A DNA stretch of 64,000 nucleotides from Hofstenia miamia (GCA_004352715.1 SCFE01000040.1:808302-872301), one strand, 5' to 3'; shown: positions 22,951 through 35,863, numbered from the stretch's first letter. Notes: generated from the letters alone by a model not told the origin. Numbers and translations: made by a program.

Positions 22951-23364
22951 TTCATCTGACAAAATAGTTTCATACCAGTTAGTATTAAGAAATGATTTTT
23001 TGCAACAACGTTAATCTGATATTAGCTACAAGGATGATGAAGAGAATCTTCAAAAGGCAAGAATCAATAAAATTTGAGCCATGCCAGTGGAAAATGACAA
23101 AAATCGCAGCTAAAATGCTATACAATTTATAATGATAATAAAAAACATTAAGAATAAATAATAGCTAATTTGTGATTATGGATATAATCTTTGGTGTTTA
23201 GACTTGGTTGAATTTGTTATATATATATATATATATATTGATGACATATGTTTGTCTACCGACGCAAACGGTCGGTTATGTTATTCGTTCACGTCGATTA
23301 ATTCTCACAGATATTTGTCTATGATTACAACTACCAATTAAGTCGTTGGAAATAATTGTTGACT
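22951..23364. other. no gene seen; (TA)n at 23219-23239
   Basis: Sequence between the composite repeat and the L1-like element. The stretch after the TA run (from about 23240) is probably the 5' untranslated region of that element. Confidence 0.4.
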
Positions 23365-24041
23365 ATGTCTACACAACCACAAACCATTGCCGAATTTAAA
23401 GCCCTTTCTAAGTCAAAGGCTAGAAAGGTGTGAAAAGAAGCTATGTTGAACCTTTTGGAAAACGCCTATGATGAATGCGACGACGATTATGATGATGATG
23501 GCGCGGATGATTTTGCAAACTGCAGGGGTGCAGAAAATGACGATTTAACGGCTAGTGCCTCAACTAAATTCATACTGCAGAAAACCTCAGAACATCCGCT
23601 TCAGTTGTAGAAAATAATGTGAATGATCTGAGGAAGTTCAAAAAAGAATGTCAATCCCTATCAGCTGCAGTACATAATCAGCAAATTTTCCTTGAAAATA
23701 TGGACTTTCAGAGTAGAGTAAACAATCTTGTGATTATGGGGTTAAGTGAAACTGAAAACATTGGTGCTGCTTCCAATGACATTGGAAAAGTGGCTGCTAT
23801 CTTTGATAAGATAGGCATTGAGAGATCATGCTTCGCAGATATAAAGCCTCTAGGGTCAAGAGGGAAACGACCCATCCTTGTTCATCTCCAAACAATCATA
23901 ACACGTAAAGAGATTCTCGCTAATGCTAAAAAGCTTAAAGAAGCCGGAAACCCTTTCAATAAAATTTACCTAAAACCTGATGTCCATCCTGTATTTCGCA
24001 AAGAAGATGCGCGGTTGCGTAATTTTGTTAAGGACGAATGA
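23365..24041 (+). pseudogene. LINE ORF1 (L1-type nucleic-acid-binding protein), broken
   Basis: From an ATG at 23365 the frame runs MSTQPQTIAEFKALSKSKAR, then hits a stop, passes an acidic stretch (DECDDDYDDD) and another stop, then shifts into the 140-aa frame at 23619-24041. That frame has a coiled-coil-like N-terminus with MDFQSRVNNLVIMGLSE, then KPLGSRGKRPILVHLQT, ILANAKKLKEA and IYLKPDVHPVFRKEDARLR. This order matches the RRM plus C-terminal domain of L1-like ORF1 proteins (transposase_22 type), which bind element RNA and act as chaperones. It lies just upstream of ORF2 on the same strand. Confidence 0.75.
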
Positions 24042-24154
24042 GCAAAGCCAGTAAATGCTGGTTGTGATATAAGATACGACAGAAAAACGCGCAAAGTAAC
24101 ATGCGATGGCATGGTAATTCAATCTTATAGATCACTTCATTTTTTATAGATAAA

Positions 24155-27086
24155 ATGACTCATAGCAATGAATCCGAATTGTGTTTAGCAGCTCTAAACA
24201 TCAATGGACTGATAGTGCTTTTCTGAAGAAACTTCTGGATTATGACATTGTTTTCTTGTTTGAAATAAAGAACCCTCACCAATTATTAGTACCTGGATTT
24301 ATACGTATAGAAATTTAACGATAAATGGAACTGGGCACTTCGGCAGATGTGTTGCGTTAGTTAGACAGGCACTTGTCCCATACATCATGGAAATTGAGAT
24401 AAACACTTGTGATCAAATCTGGATGCGTTTTAGTTTCTGCCCCAAGCTATGGATTGCCGGATGTTACATTCCTCCATCTGATTCCCTGTACTTTGACCCA
24501 AACAATATTAGTGTTCTCGCAAGAAAGATGGAGGAAAGATACCCTGGAGGGCTAATAGTCGTTGGTGATTTTAACGGTCGCATAAGCTCAAGTGCATCTA
24601 CTTAACTCAATGAAAATGAAGGTCATTATAGAGAATCTCCTGATATGTTGATTAATGCTAGGGGAAGAAATCTCCTTAACATTTGTTAACAATCTGACAG
24701 CATGATCTTGAATGGCTTAAATTGATTCTATTCTGCTTTAACATTTAGGAAAAAAAGAAGTTGGATATCAACCATTAATTATGCAATTGCTTCTCAGAAT
24801 TTTTGGAAGTTTGTTTCTAACTTTAAAATCAGGTCAGAACACATACCTTCAGACCATGTGTTGCTAGATGTTTGTTTTCATGTTCCTGCCTTTACCTTTG
24901 GTATCTGCTCTGAACAGCTCTCAAAATGATCTATGGTGCCTGAGGAATACATTTTTCTATCTTATGAATGGAAATGTCCACAGCCTAATCAGATCAACAC
25001 TCATGACTTTTTTGAATCTTTAGAAGTCAAGAGAATTGAAATTGATGCTGTAAGCATCAGGGCAAATGATATAGATGCCATAGTAGAATCAGTAGCCAAT
25101 AATATTAAGATGGTAGCCCTAGATTCTAAGAACAGACAACATCATGGACACCCCCAGCAAGCTCCTGGAGAATCAAGATGGACCTACCTTTGCAACAATC
25201 ATGACAATAGAACACTATGGAAAGCCATTAACTGGAAAGGAGAGATTGTGGAATCATCATCAGACAGCCCCAACAATGTAACTTTTAAAAACCAATGTGA
25301 AGAGCTTTTAAATCCTGCCAAACAAATTGAGGTGAATAGTTTTGGTTGTGAGACAGTGCCTTACATCCCTATTCTCAATGATGATTTCATTCCTGATGAA
25401 ACAACATGCATTGCTAGATGGATGAAGGATAAGGCCACTGGTCTAGATGGTTTGTATCCTGGCCTTTTCAAATACATACCTATGAGCATGCTGATCCAAC
25501 TGACAATTTTGTTCAACATTATATTTAATTTGTGCATTTGGCCAATGAACTGGTGTATTTCTCAATTATCTATGATCTTCAAAAAAGGTAAACAATTTGA
25601 CCCCTCACATTACAGAGAAATTAGTGTCTGTGATGTGATGGCTAAAATTCTTGAATCCCTTGTTTCCAACTGATTATCCCTATGGTATNNNNNNNNNNNN
25701 NNNNNNNNNNNNNNNNNNNNNNNNNNNNNNNNNNNNNNNNNNNNNNNNNNNNNNNNNNNNNNNNNNNNNNNNNNNNNNNNNNNNNNNNNNNNNNNNNNNN
25801 NNNNNNNNNNNNNNNNNNNNNNNNNNNNNNNNNNNNNNNNNNNNNNNNNNNNNNNNNNNNNNNNNNNNNNNNNNNNNNNNNNNNNNNNNNNNNNNNNNNN
25901 NNNNNNNNNNNNNNNNNNNNNNNNNNNNNNNNNNNNNNNNNNNNNNNNNNNNNNNNNNNNNNNNNNNNNNNNNNNNNNNNNNNNNNNNNNNNNNNNNNNN
26001 NNNNNNNNNNNNNNNNNNNNNNNNNNNNNNNNNNNNNNNNNNNNNNNNNNNNNNNNNNNNNNNNNNNNNNNNNNNNNNNNNNNNNNNNNNNNNNNNNNNN
26101 NNNNNNNNNNNNNNNNNNNNNNNNNNNNNNNNNNNNNNNNNNNNNNNNNNNNNNNNNNNNNNNNNNNNNNNNNNNNNNNNNNNNNNNNNNNNNNNNNNNN
26201 NNNNNNNNNNNNNNNNNNNNNNNNNNNNNNNNNNNNNNNNNNNNNNNNNNNNNNNNNNNNNNNNNNNNNNNNNNNNNNNNNNNNNNNNNNNNNNNNNNNN
26301 NNNNNNNNNNNNNNNNNNNNNNNNNNNNNNNNNNNNNNNNNNNNNNNNNNNNNNNNNNNTCCAAAAGTTCCGTAATTTTCTGAATGCTCAATGTGACTCG
26401 CCCTACCGATTAAAGAAGAGAGTAGCTGTGATGGCATCAATCCTGTATGGGGCAGAGACATGGCTTGGAACTGGGATTAATGCCGTTTCTACCATGTACC
26501 ACGAAGTCGTGAAAAGTTTATTAGGGGTTAGATGTCAAACTCCTAATGATCTTTGTCTAATCAAAGCCAATATGCCAGATTGCTTAACGCCCGTAAGAAT
26601 GAAACAGAAACGATGGCTTGACAAAAATTTGTTTAACAGAGATCCACATAAACTGCTCTTACTTGCTTATGACCTTTGTCGATCTGTTAACTCGTCCATG
26701 GCTCGTTACATTCAAAATTTCGAAGATATTCTAAATGTCGCAGAAAATGGCAGACAAGCTCTTATCCAAAGAATGCGATCACGCAATACAACACGGCATA
26801 GGGATTACGTTAATATAAATCCGAACCTTTGCCATTATGTTCTTTACACTCGCAATGACATTCCCACATACGTATGGATAAGCAATACTCATCTGAGACT
26901 GTCATCCCACCGTCTCCGAGTAGAAACCGGACAGTGGTCTCGAATCGAAAGAGATCAGAGAGGATATGTTCCTGCAGAACCGGTGTTCAAGACGAATATC
27001 ATATCATTTTTTCGTGTCTCTTCACTGTAAATATAACAGACGCAGTTAGAACAAATGCAGTGGATCTGTACTCAATGTACAACTAA
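24155..27086 (+). pseudogene. LINE ORF2: APE endonuclease and reverse transcriptase, broken and gapped
   Basis: From ATG 24155 the frame starts ELCLAALNINGL, an endonuclease N-terminal signature. After stops and frameshifts, GGLIVVGDFNGR (about 24545-24580) is the conserved APE block with the catalytic D and N. The RT N-terminal part is at 24933-25673, with KATGLDGLYPGLFKY and SMIFKKGKQFDPSHYREISV. The RT core with its aspartates falls in a 671-N gap (25689-26359). The tail (26360-27030) has ASILYGAETWL and a basic region with HRLRVETGQWSRIERDQR. A +1 frame then gives RICSCRTGVQDEYHIIFSC, a C-x-C...H-x4-C zinc-knuckle-like motif. The order fits an L1/Tx1-like or related APE LINE. Confidence 0.75.
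25689..26359. other. assembly gap, 671 N, inside LINE ORF2
   Basis: The gap replaces the reverse-transcriptase core of the surrounding element. About 224 codons would fit, consistent with the missing palm motifs if the gap size is real. Confidence 0.9.
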
Positions 27087-28090
27087 GATGTTATGGATAT
27101 CAGAACTGTATGTTATTCTGTACATAGATCACTAGAACTGTTTACCTAAAGTAGTAGCAAATCAAAACCCAAATAGGATGATCTGTACTGTCTAAATTTA
27201 ATTAGTCGATTTTTGTTAACATATCCATTCTGCATCTTGGTTATTTACTAGAGTAATTATAATTAGGCCTATATTGTTCATGAGTAATTCGTAATAATTA
27301 AGTTTGATATTACTTTTGGGCATTGTTTTTCAATGTAGTCTAGATAGACATTTGTTAGGATTGGGCTAAACCCTATCTCGGTCAGAGCTCTGCGTTCACA
27401 GCCCCGTTTGTGAGAAATAATGTAATATCTCTAAACTGTAAAAAGATTTGGTCCTTATTTTCTTTTAATTTTCCCAATTGGATCTTAGGAAAACGAATCC
27501 TTAAAATTTTTGTCAATTTTATAAGAATTTGTTCAGATATATTCATTTTTTTCAATAAAAACAAAATTTTATTAATTTCTTCCTGCGATTGATGAGTTGT
27601 TCAGTAAAGGTTTGTTTATATATCACGTGTACACTGCAAATACAAATAATATTTTTTATTTAGCTGTGTTAGGAATGACCCTGCCAAATTTCAACGCCAT
27701 TCTGCTATGGGAACATATATTTTTTCAATTTTTTTGGTACTAGGATCGATTTCCTAAAATGAGCACCAGGGTGTACGAAAAAATGTAAAATTCTCCGATT
27801 TGTCTGAGACATTGCAAAAATTTGTCTGTAGATCTGATTAGAAACCATGCCAAATATTTTTGAAATTTGACAATGGGTTGAGGTGGTTCACCCCTAACTA
27901 TATTTTATCTGGTGCGATTTGACCCTCCCTCCATATTTTTAGATATCACCCAGAGACTGTTTTTTTTAAAGTATCATTCAATGACTTTTTTCTTTTATTT
28001 TTTTTAATAAATAAAAATAATTTATTTTCAAACCTTTGTATAATACAAAAAAGTATAAAAATACTTATTAAAGTTTAAAGTAATTTGTTT
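27087..28090. other. LINE 3' region, then no gene seen
   Basis: The first ~300 bp probably belongs to the 3' UTR of the upstream LINE. The remainder is AT-rich with no supported exon. Confidence 0.35.
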
Positions 28091-29637
28091 TCTTTAATTC
28101 CACTTAGTTGCAAATTGATATTAATTAGTTACAGTCTTGATTCTTTGAAGATCCAAATAAGTTCTTTTCTTTGGTGATAATTCTAATATAATTTTTTCTT
28201 AAATTCTTTAAAATTAGATTCTTCTTTAATTTCAGGTGATAATCTGTTCCACAGAGCAATGCAGTAATTAATAAAACAGTTCTTCATGATTCTTTTTCTA
28301 AATTTAAATTTTTTATAGCACTTAGTTCTAACATGGAGTTTTGATGAAATATCTTTGTTTGATCTAATTTTGAAAAAATATTTGTAGTGATTTTAGTTTT
28401 TGTAGATAGTCTAATGAAAAAAGATTGTAAATTCTTCTGATGTTTTTCTGATTGCTTTTTTCACATAAGATAGCTAAAATCCAATTGAACATTCTAACTT
28501 ATTTTTTGATCGCTTAGATAGGTTTGTCAACAAATATGATGAATATAAATATTGAGGCAGAATATACTATTTCAATATCATTATTTTCCATTTAATTGTT
28601 ATAAAGGTTTTTAACTTACAAATTGTTTTGATCCCTTGGGCCATTTTTTTATAATTTTGTTCATATGTTCTTTAAATATTAATTTATTATCAAAAATAAT
28701 ACCTAGGTATACAATTATATTTTCTTCTTTAATGGTTTTACTGTTTACTTGTAGGCTTAGTTTCTCATCATTTGCTTTGTTTAGAACACTGAACTTTGTT
28801 TTTCAATACTAAGCTTCATTTTATTCTTATCAAAATATATGATAGCTCTGTCTAATGCATTGTATGAATCTTAATGTTTGGTTGCATACAATAAAGTATT
28901 ATCAGCATACTGTATGCATTTTATTTTATTATCAAATTTAACGCAATTACGTATATGTTAAATAATAGGGGTCCTATTACTGAACCTTGTGAGACTACAT
29001 GGTTAATTATCATTGAATGAGATGTTATGTTTTTAATTTTTACGTATTGCTGTCTGTTATTAAAATAAGATCTAATTAAATTATATATTTGTTGTAGTTT
29101 ACTTATTAGGATATTATGATCAATTGAATTGAATTCCTTTGATAAATCTAGCAATAAAATGAATACACTTTGGTCTTTGTCAATATATTTTTCCAATCAT
29201 CTAAGACATGAATTAAAGCATCATTTGTTGATAAATTATTTCTAAATCCAAATTGTAACGATCGAAATAAATTACAGTTCTCAATATAGCTATTTATTTG
29301 GTTATATATTATTTTTTCAAATATTTTACTTCGTATTGGGAGTACTGAAATTAGTCTATAATTACTTGCATTTTCAGTATCACCTTTTTTATGTATAGAT
29401 ATGATTTGTGCTATTTTTAAATCATTCGGAGACACTCGCAGAAATGCATTGATTTAAACTATCATATAATGGTCTACATAATATTGGCATTGCTTGACTT
29501 AAAAACCATGATGGTATTTTAGACGGTCCTTGTGATTTTTTAACGTTTAAGTTTTGTGATATTTCATTAAACTGATGTAAAGTTATGAAGCAAAATTTAA
29601 ATTGTTCTTTATGCAACAAATTATTGTGAATTTGCAT
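28090..29637 (-). pseudogene. LINE reverse transcriptase with C-terminal tail, broken
   Basis: Minus-strand pieces in order: FLSQAMPILCRPLYDSLNQC, then AQIISIHKKGDTENASNYRL with ISVLPIRSKIFEKIIYNQIN, QFGFRNNLSTNDALI, then LDLSKEFNSIDHNILISKL, YFNNRQQYVKI and VVSQGSVIGPLLFNIYVIAL. The YADD region is degenerate (about 28890-28925). After it comes YLGIIFDNKLIFKEHMNKI and near the end (28140-28230) ALWNRLSPEIKEESNFKEFK, the W-N-x-L-P type terminal block. This is a nearly complete RT of the CR1/L2/Jockey group with frameshifts and stops. No EN or ORF1 is seen upstream, as expected for a 5'-truncated LINE. Confidence 0.85.
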
Positions 29638-29866
29638 TTCATTTATAGAGACAATATTGTCATTGGTATCAGTATAATTTCTTTAACTTGCTCTGCAGTT
29701 ATTGAAGCAAAAATTAAGCAGATAGGGGTAAGGGTTACAAAATTATAGCGATTTTAACAAAAACGTGCATGAAAAACTGAGATTTATTGAGAATTTCGAA
29801 ATTAACGATTTTCCATGTAAAGGCTATAAATTGAAAGCAATGCATAATTTTAAATGCAAAATTATA
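29638..29866. other. no gene seen
   Basis: Short AT-rich stretch between the LINE and the repeated block. Confidence 0.4.
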
Positions 29867-30340
29867 ATGTAATGTTTTCTATGTTTTATTTGCATTATAG
29901 GCCTATTCCTATTTAGTAATATTTCTAACATTGTGTCAATAATAAGAAATTTAGATAATTTGATATTTAAACTAATAAATATGCGCATAATTTGCGTATA
30001 AATTATTGTATTACAAAATGGTTACCACCAATATTTTGCTGACATGTTGAAGTATCTCCACACAAAATTTGGTATTGATTGGATGTGCCACTACCAAGAT
30101 CTTAGGGGGAGGCAATTGGATCATGTGGTATTTGCTAAAGTGATTTTGGGTCGGGTTCGGGTACAAAGGTTTGATTGATTGTTAAGAAATATTGTTGTTA
30201 ATCACCTCTTGATTTGAGAAAGATCAAAGACGTTAAGTAATACCAATGAATTGCTGTTTCCCTTATCAAGAAGCAATTGATGTTGATGGCCATTTGATTG
30301 GATAGAGATCAATAACGTCAAACCCAAGTCAACGCTTAAG

Positions 30341-30754
30341 CAGGGGTTCGAAAAAATTAATTGTAAGGTTTTCAATCAATTAAGTTCTTGCAATCAATTA
30401 TTGCAATTATTTAAAATTTACATTCAATTATTGCAATTAATTGCAATTAATTGCAGTTATTGTGATTTGTAAACACAGTTTGTAAATTGCTTAAACTGGG
30501 CAAAAACATGTATAATCAAAACATTATTTATTGGAAATGTTAATTAAACGACTTGTTAAATGAAATTACACGTTGTCAGACAAGATGGCCATCATGTTAA
30601 AATAAGTAAATGGAATCCAGATGGAAATATTCAGAGTTAAGTATGTCAAATAAGGCTTGTAAATAATTGCAATTAATTGGTGCAAAAGAATTTATTAATT
30701 GATTTTTGACACGCTTGCAATCAATTAATAGCAATTAATTTTTTCGAAGCCCTG
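30341..30754. mobile_element. hAT-type MITE, copy in segment 1
   Basis: Same element as 17767-18198, opposite orientation, 414 bp. It starts CAGGGGTTCGAAAAAATTAA and ends with the complement of CAGGGCTTCG. Flanking 8-mers are CGCTTAAG (30333-30340) and CGTTTAAG (30755-30762). It lacks the 22-bp segment present in the 432-bp and 436-bp copies. Confidence 0.8.
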
Positions 30755-31154
30755 CGTTTAAGATCGGGTCGGATAGTAAATATTTTGATTGGGTCGGGTT
30801 CAGGTGGATGCTTGCCTCATATTTTCATTTTCTACTTTTTGCTTGTGCGTGGGAAATAATAAGTCCCAAATATCAATGTCATAGGCGATGATTGGTAGAG
30901 ATCAGTTTTGGGCTTATTGTCTTATATTGATGTTTTTAGATTTGTCAAATCTAGATNTTTTGGGTCGGGTTCGGGTACAAAGGTTTGATTGATTGTTAAG
31001 AAATATTGTTGTTAATCACCTCTTGATTTGAGAAAGATCAAAGACGTTAAGTAATACCAATGAATTGCTGTTTCCCTTATCAAGAAGCAATTGATGTTGA
31101 TGGCCATTTGATTGGATAGAGATCAATAACGTCAAACCCAAGTCAACGCTTAAG

Positions 31155-31568
31155 CAGGGGTTCGAAAAAATTAATTGTAAGGTTTTCAATCAATTAAGTT
31201 CTTGCAATCAATTATTGCAATTATTTAAAATTTACATTCAATTATTGCAATTAATTGCAATTAATTGCAGTTATTGTGATTTGTAAACACAGTTTGTAAA
31301 TTGCTTAAACTGGGCAAAAACATGTATAATCAAAACATTATTTATTGGAAATGTTAATTAAACGACTTGTTAAATGAAATTACACGTTGTCAGACAAGAT
31401 GGCCATCATGTTAAAATAAGTAAATGGAATCCAGATGGAAATATTCAGAGTTAAGTATGTCAAATAAGGCTTGTAAATAATTGCAATTAATTGGTGCAAA
31501 AGAATTTATTAATTGATTTTTGACACGCTTGCAATCAATTAATAGCAATTAATTTTTTCGAAGCCCTG
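31155..31568. mobile_element. hAT-type MITE, copy in segment 2
   Basis: 414 bp with the same flanks as the 30341 copy. It is probably the same genomic insertion, counted twice by the assembly. Confidence 0.75.
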
Positions 31569-32200
31569 CGTTTAAGATCGGGTCGGATAGTAAATATTTT
31601 GATTGGGTCGGGTTCAGGTGGATGCTTGCCTCATATTTTCATTTTCTACTTTTTGCTTGTGCGTGGGAAATAATAAGTCCCAAATATCAATGTCATAGGC
31701 GATGATTGGTAGAGATCAGTTTTGGGCTTATTGTCTTATATTGATGTTTTTAGATTTGTCAAATCTAGATCAATAAGAAAGTTCAAATGGAAAACTTTGA
31801 AATCAGACTTTTAACAATGGTAAATTACATTAAATAGAGTAGACCATTTTATAGGGCATGGATGACTCTACTTGAATCGTATTTTTATTTATGGTATTTA
31901 ATAAAGTTTGATTGATTTCAAAACTAGCAGTTTATTACAATACACTTGTCTTTTTTTCGAAATGAAGATTAATAAAACTTCGATTTCTCAGTAAATTTTA
32001 TTGTAATGGTCAAACACTATAGACCCTCTTGTAGCACCTCAAAACTCCAACATAATCCATACAAACTTGTACATGGTTTCCTTTTTCTTTTTCTAGAAAA
32101 GTGACTACACTTTTATTCAAGGAAAGAAGCCTTTTTATACATTGGATAGTTTAAATTTGGATGGCTATTGNATAACGTCAAACCCAAGTCAACGCTTAAG

Positions 32201-32636
32201 CAGGGGTTCGAAAAAATTAATTGTAAGGTTTTCAATCAATTAAGTTCTTGCAATCAATTATTGCAATTATTTAAAATTTACATTCAATTATTGCAATTAA
32301 TTGCAATTAATTGCAGTTATTGTGATTTGTAAACACAGTTTGTAAATTGCTTAAACTGGGCAAAAACATGTATAATCAAAACATTATTTATTGGAAATGT
32401 TAATTAAACGACTTGTTAAATGAAATTACACGTTGTCAGACAAGATGGCAGATTACTGCCTGCTGATTGGCCATCATGTTAAAATAAGTAAATGGAATCC
32501 AGATGGAAATATTCAGAGTTAAGTATGTCAAATAAGGCTTGTAAATAATTGCAATTAATTGGTGCAAAAGAATTTATTAATTGATTTTTGACACGCTTGC
32601 AATCAATTAATAGCAATTAATTTTTTCGAAGCCCTG
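32201..32636. mobile_element. hAT-type MITE, copy in segment 3 with 22-bp insertion
   Basis: 436 bp. It differs from the two previous copies by a 22-bp segment (CAGATTACTGCCTGCTGATT followed by GG) inside the element, also present in the isolated contig at 17425-18679. The indel probably distinguishes two haplotypes. Confidence 0.75.
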
Positions 32637-33393
32637 CGTTTAAGATCGGGTCGGATAGTAAATATTTTGATTGGGTCGGGTTCAGGTGGATGCTTGCCTC
32701 ATATTTTCATTTTCTACTTTTTGCTTGTGCGTGGGAAATAATAAGTCCCAAATATCAATGTCATAGGCGATGATTGGTAGAGATCAGTTTTGGGCTTATT
32801 GTCTTATATTGATGTTTTTAGATTTGTCAAATCTAGATCAATAAGAAAGTTCAAATGGAAAACTTTGAAATCAGACTTTTAACAATGGTAAATTACATTA
32901 AATAGAGTAGACCATTTTATAGGGCATGGATGACTCTACTTGAATCGTATTTTTATTTATGGTATTTAATAAAGTTTGATTGATTTCAAAACTAGCAGTT
33001 TATTACAATACACTTGTCTTTTTTTCGAAATGAAGATTAATAAAACTTCGATTTCTCAGTAAATTTTATTGTAATGGTCAAACACTATAGACCCTCTTGT
33101 AGCACCTCAAAACTCCAACATAATCCATACAAACTTGTACATGGTTTCCTTTTTCTTTTTCTAGAAAAGTGACTACACTTTTATTCAAGGAAAGAAGCCT
33201 TTTTATACATTGGATAGTTTAAATTTGGATGGCTATTGCAATTTCAATTTTGAGGGGATGGTTAGGCAAGTTATATTATTCTTTAGGTAATCAACATTTC
33301 TAAGTGGAAATTTATGCAGTGTGAACTCAAGAAATTGTAAAGCTGCTGTTTTACAAGTTTCTAAGTTTTTTATCACTTTGTGTTGAAGCTGGC

Positions 33394-33494
33394 ATATATA
33401 TATATAAATATATACATATATATATGTATATATTTATATATATTTATGTATATATATTTTTATGAATATATTTATATATTTATATATATATATT

Positions 33495-33540
<46 letters not shown>
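33394..33540. repeat. (TA)n-rich microsatellite
   Basis: About 150 bp of interrupted TA/TATT repeats. The open frame across it is low-complexity (alternating Y and I) and not a gene. Confidence 0.9.
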
Positions 33541-33543
<3 letters not shown>

Positions 33544-35319
33544 GGTTGGAGCAACTTATTTTCCGTGAAATTTCAAAACAACACCATTAGAAAATGTTAA
33601 TTGCACTTTTGTGATGTAAGTTGCTCACTTCTGTGAATGAAGAATGCTTGTACTTTATCCCGTTGTGTAGAATGACGTGTGTGACAGTGATACTGATCGT
33701 AAAGGAGTGGATTCATGATGAGCCTAAATTTCAAATTTTATATTACAATTTATAATGCTTTAAATATAAGCTATGCACGCAATTCTTGGAGAAACCCTAT
33801 TACAATTTGTTGCTTCTGTATAATTGATCTCTTCAATTACTGTAAGTCATTATACATAACATACAATCCGTTACTTGCTTTGGGCCAAATTTCTCAGTAG
33901 GCGTTGAATAGAAAATTTATGGCAGGAGTCCGAGTATGTGATACATTTTTGAAGTATGAGATACAGTGTCATACTTTGGTCACATGTTTCCATGCTAAGG
34001 TACTTCTAATTCTTGTCAATGAAAATATACAAATAAAGGTATAGACTTTTAGTCTTTAAATATTTTAAGGATTCAAAAGTTTTACTTCCATCCTGATGAT
34101 TATGAATGCCTCGCGACACTACCGACACGTCTAGGAGTGGCCTACAACCCGACCGACCCGACCCGACCCGACCCAACTCTTTGCCTACCCTTCTAAGGAT
34201 TACTGCATTATTTACTACATTTTAGCTGCAATGTTGTTTGATCTTGGCTACAGATTTAGTGATCTTAATTAGCAATAGTGGGGGATCTTGGAGTGGACTT
34301 CTGGGCTGCAGTCTTCTATTTATGTACCACTACTAAACCATGTTACACAACATGTTTAAATTTAAGGAATATTTTTAACAGAGCTTCCCACAAAGAAGCA
34401 CATTTTAAAGAGTAAGTAAAAATAATATGTGTCTATATTTTTTATTGAAAAAATTTATCTGAGTTCGGTCAAACATTTCATTCAGATATGTTATGGCTAA
34501 ATTCTTCATTAACTACTGTATAAACAATGAATCAAAACAATGAAAAAATATTGAAGAAAAATTTATTAAATTATATATATGCAACCAGGCACTATTGCAA
34601 ATAGTGTTGGAAAAACTCTCATGAGGGAATACATCTTTTCCATACGGTGATAAATTGGAATTACTAAATATTAGAAAAAAGAAATTTCCAAATATTGACC
34701 AACGACCACAATTGCCGGGTGGCTCTTCTCTTTGAAATTAGCAAAACAACCTGTAGTTAAAATATCGTATTGTTTTTGAGCGCTTGAGAACATTTTGAGA
34801 TTTATAACAAAATTTTCAAAAATTATTAAATGTTAAAAAAACGTAGAGTTATTTTATCGCATCTATTACATTTAGAAAAGCATGATTATAATTCTAATGT
34901 TAAAAAATAATTACAAGTGTAAAGCTATTATACATTAATGAATTTTGTTTCTAAGAACATGAGTAGGGTTAATGCAAATGTCTTAAATTTTTTATATTAG
35001 GTCAATCTAATCCCATAATTTATTTATGTTTGCATTTGAAAATAACTAAATTTACTGCAATTGTATTATTACAGCACTATTATAGTACCTAAATGATTTT
35101 TAATAGTAAACCTTCAATCATATGCTCAGAGGATCGTATTTAGCAAAAAAATTGTGATTATGTTATACTATATTTTACAAGTTAATGAGTTTTAAGGAGG
35201 AAATCAAAGACTCAAACAAATAGCACTATTAGTGATTCAACATTAGCATATTATTAAAAAAAGTGTAATGAGTAAACATTTTAGCAATCTAGTCAGAAAA
35301 AGTTTATTTAAGTTACATA
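33541..35319. other. no gene seen; GACCC tandem at 34148-34176
   Basis: AT-rich sequence with one GC-rich tandem of CCGACC/GACCC units (ACCCGACCGACCCGACCCGA and onward). Similar GACCCGA phrases flank the hAT-type MITE, so this may be a stray piece of the same host repeat. No exon recognised. Confidence 0.4.
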
Positions 35320-35861
35320 GGCCAAATCAAAAAAAGTGTCCACTTTTCAAAATTTGACAATCATTACTTTTCACTCTAGATGGCACTGGTACAATTAATG
35401 GTTCAAATTATTGCCAAATATTCTAGGAATTTGTACCGTACTCAACCTGCTTATATCCCGATTCATGGATCTTAGAACAAGATAGAGCAAACCCTCATAC
35501 CTCAAAATCGATAGAAGAATTTTGTACCAATTATAATATTCAATTTATGAAATGGCCAACGAATTCGCCAGATCTAGTACCCATAGAGAACGTGTGGCAG
35601 ATTCTGAAGGATTCCGTCGAGAAAAAAATACCACAAATCTGAAAGAATTAAAGAGTTACATCCTTGAATCGCAACATGAAATAACTCAAGAAGTTAGAGT
35701 CCTTTAATGAATTTAGTTTCAAGACGCTTTGCATGGCAAACTTGTCACCAGGTTACAAGCTGAGACAATTACATTTTCAAATATATTTTATTAGCCTCTA
35801 TTTGTTTTTCGTTTGTTATCAAAAATGTGTTTATAATGTGGCCACTTTTTTTTACTTGAGC
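35320..35861 (+). mobile_element. internally deleted Tc1-like element with DD34E transposase end
   Basis: Both ends are bordered by TA, with inverted ends of about 24 bp (GGCCAAATCAAAAAAAGTGT on the left, GCTCAAGTAAAAAAAAGTGG on the other strand at the right) that differ at about six positions. Inside, the plus frame reads ILEQDRANPHTSKSIEEFC, then MKWPTNSPDLVPIENVWQIL. These are the second aspartate and the PIENxW glutamate of a Tc1 transposase, spaced by 34 residues. The N-terminal DNA-binding and first catalytic regions are deleted and stops follow the E. It is non-autonomous. Confidence 0.8.
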
Positions 35862-35863
35862 TA

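Larger units (their letters stand above)
30144..33238. repeat. three overlapping near-identical segments at single-N joins
   Basis: Segment 30144-30956 is repeated at 30958-31770 (813 bp each), and 31126-32170 is repeated at 32172-33238 (1045 and 1067 bp, the difference being a 22-bp indel). Each repeat begins exactly after a lone N (30957, 32171) and each earlier copy ends exactly at it. This is the pattern of overlapping contigs or alleles placed end to end without merging. The redundant sequence totals about 1.86 kb. Confidence 0.85.

Noticed and set aside
17425-33238. Large palindrome or inverted-repeat-mediated switch
   Set aside because: The inverted copy is an isolated contig between placeholder gaps and its partner contains stacked contig overlaps, so an assembly artefact is the simpler reading.
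33380-33568. 62-aa ORF rich in Y and I
   Set aside because: It is the translation of a TA microsatellite.
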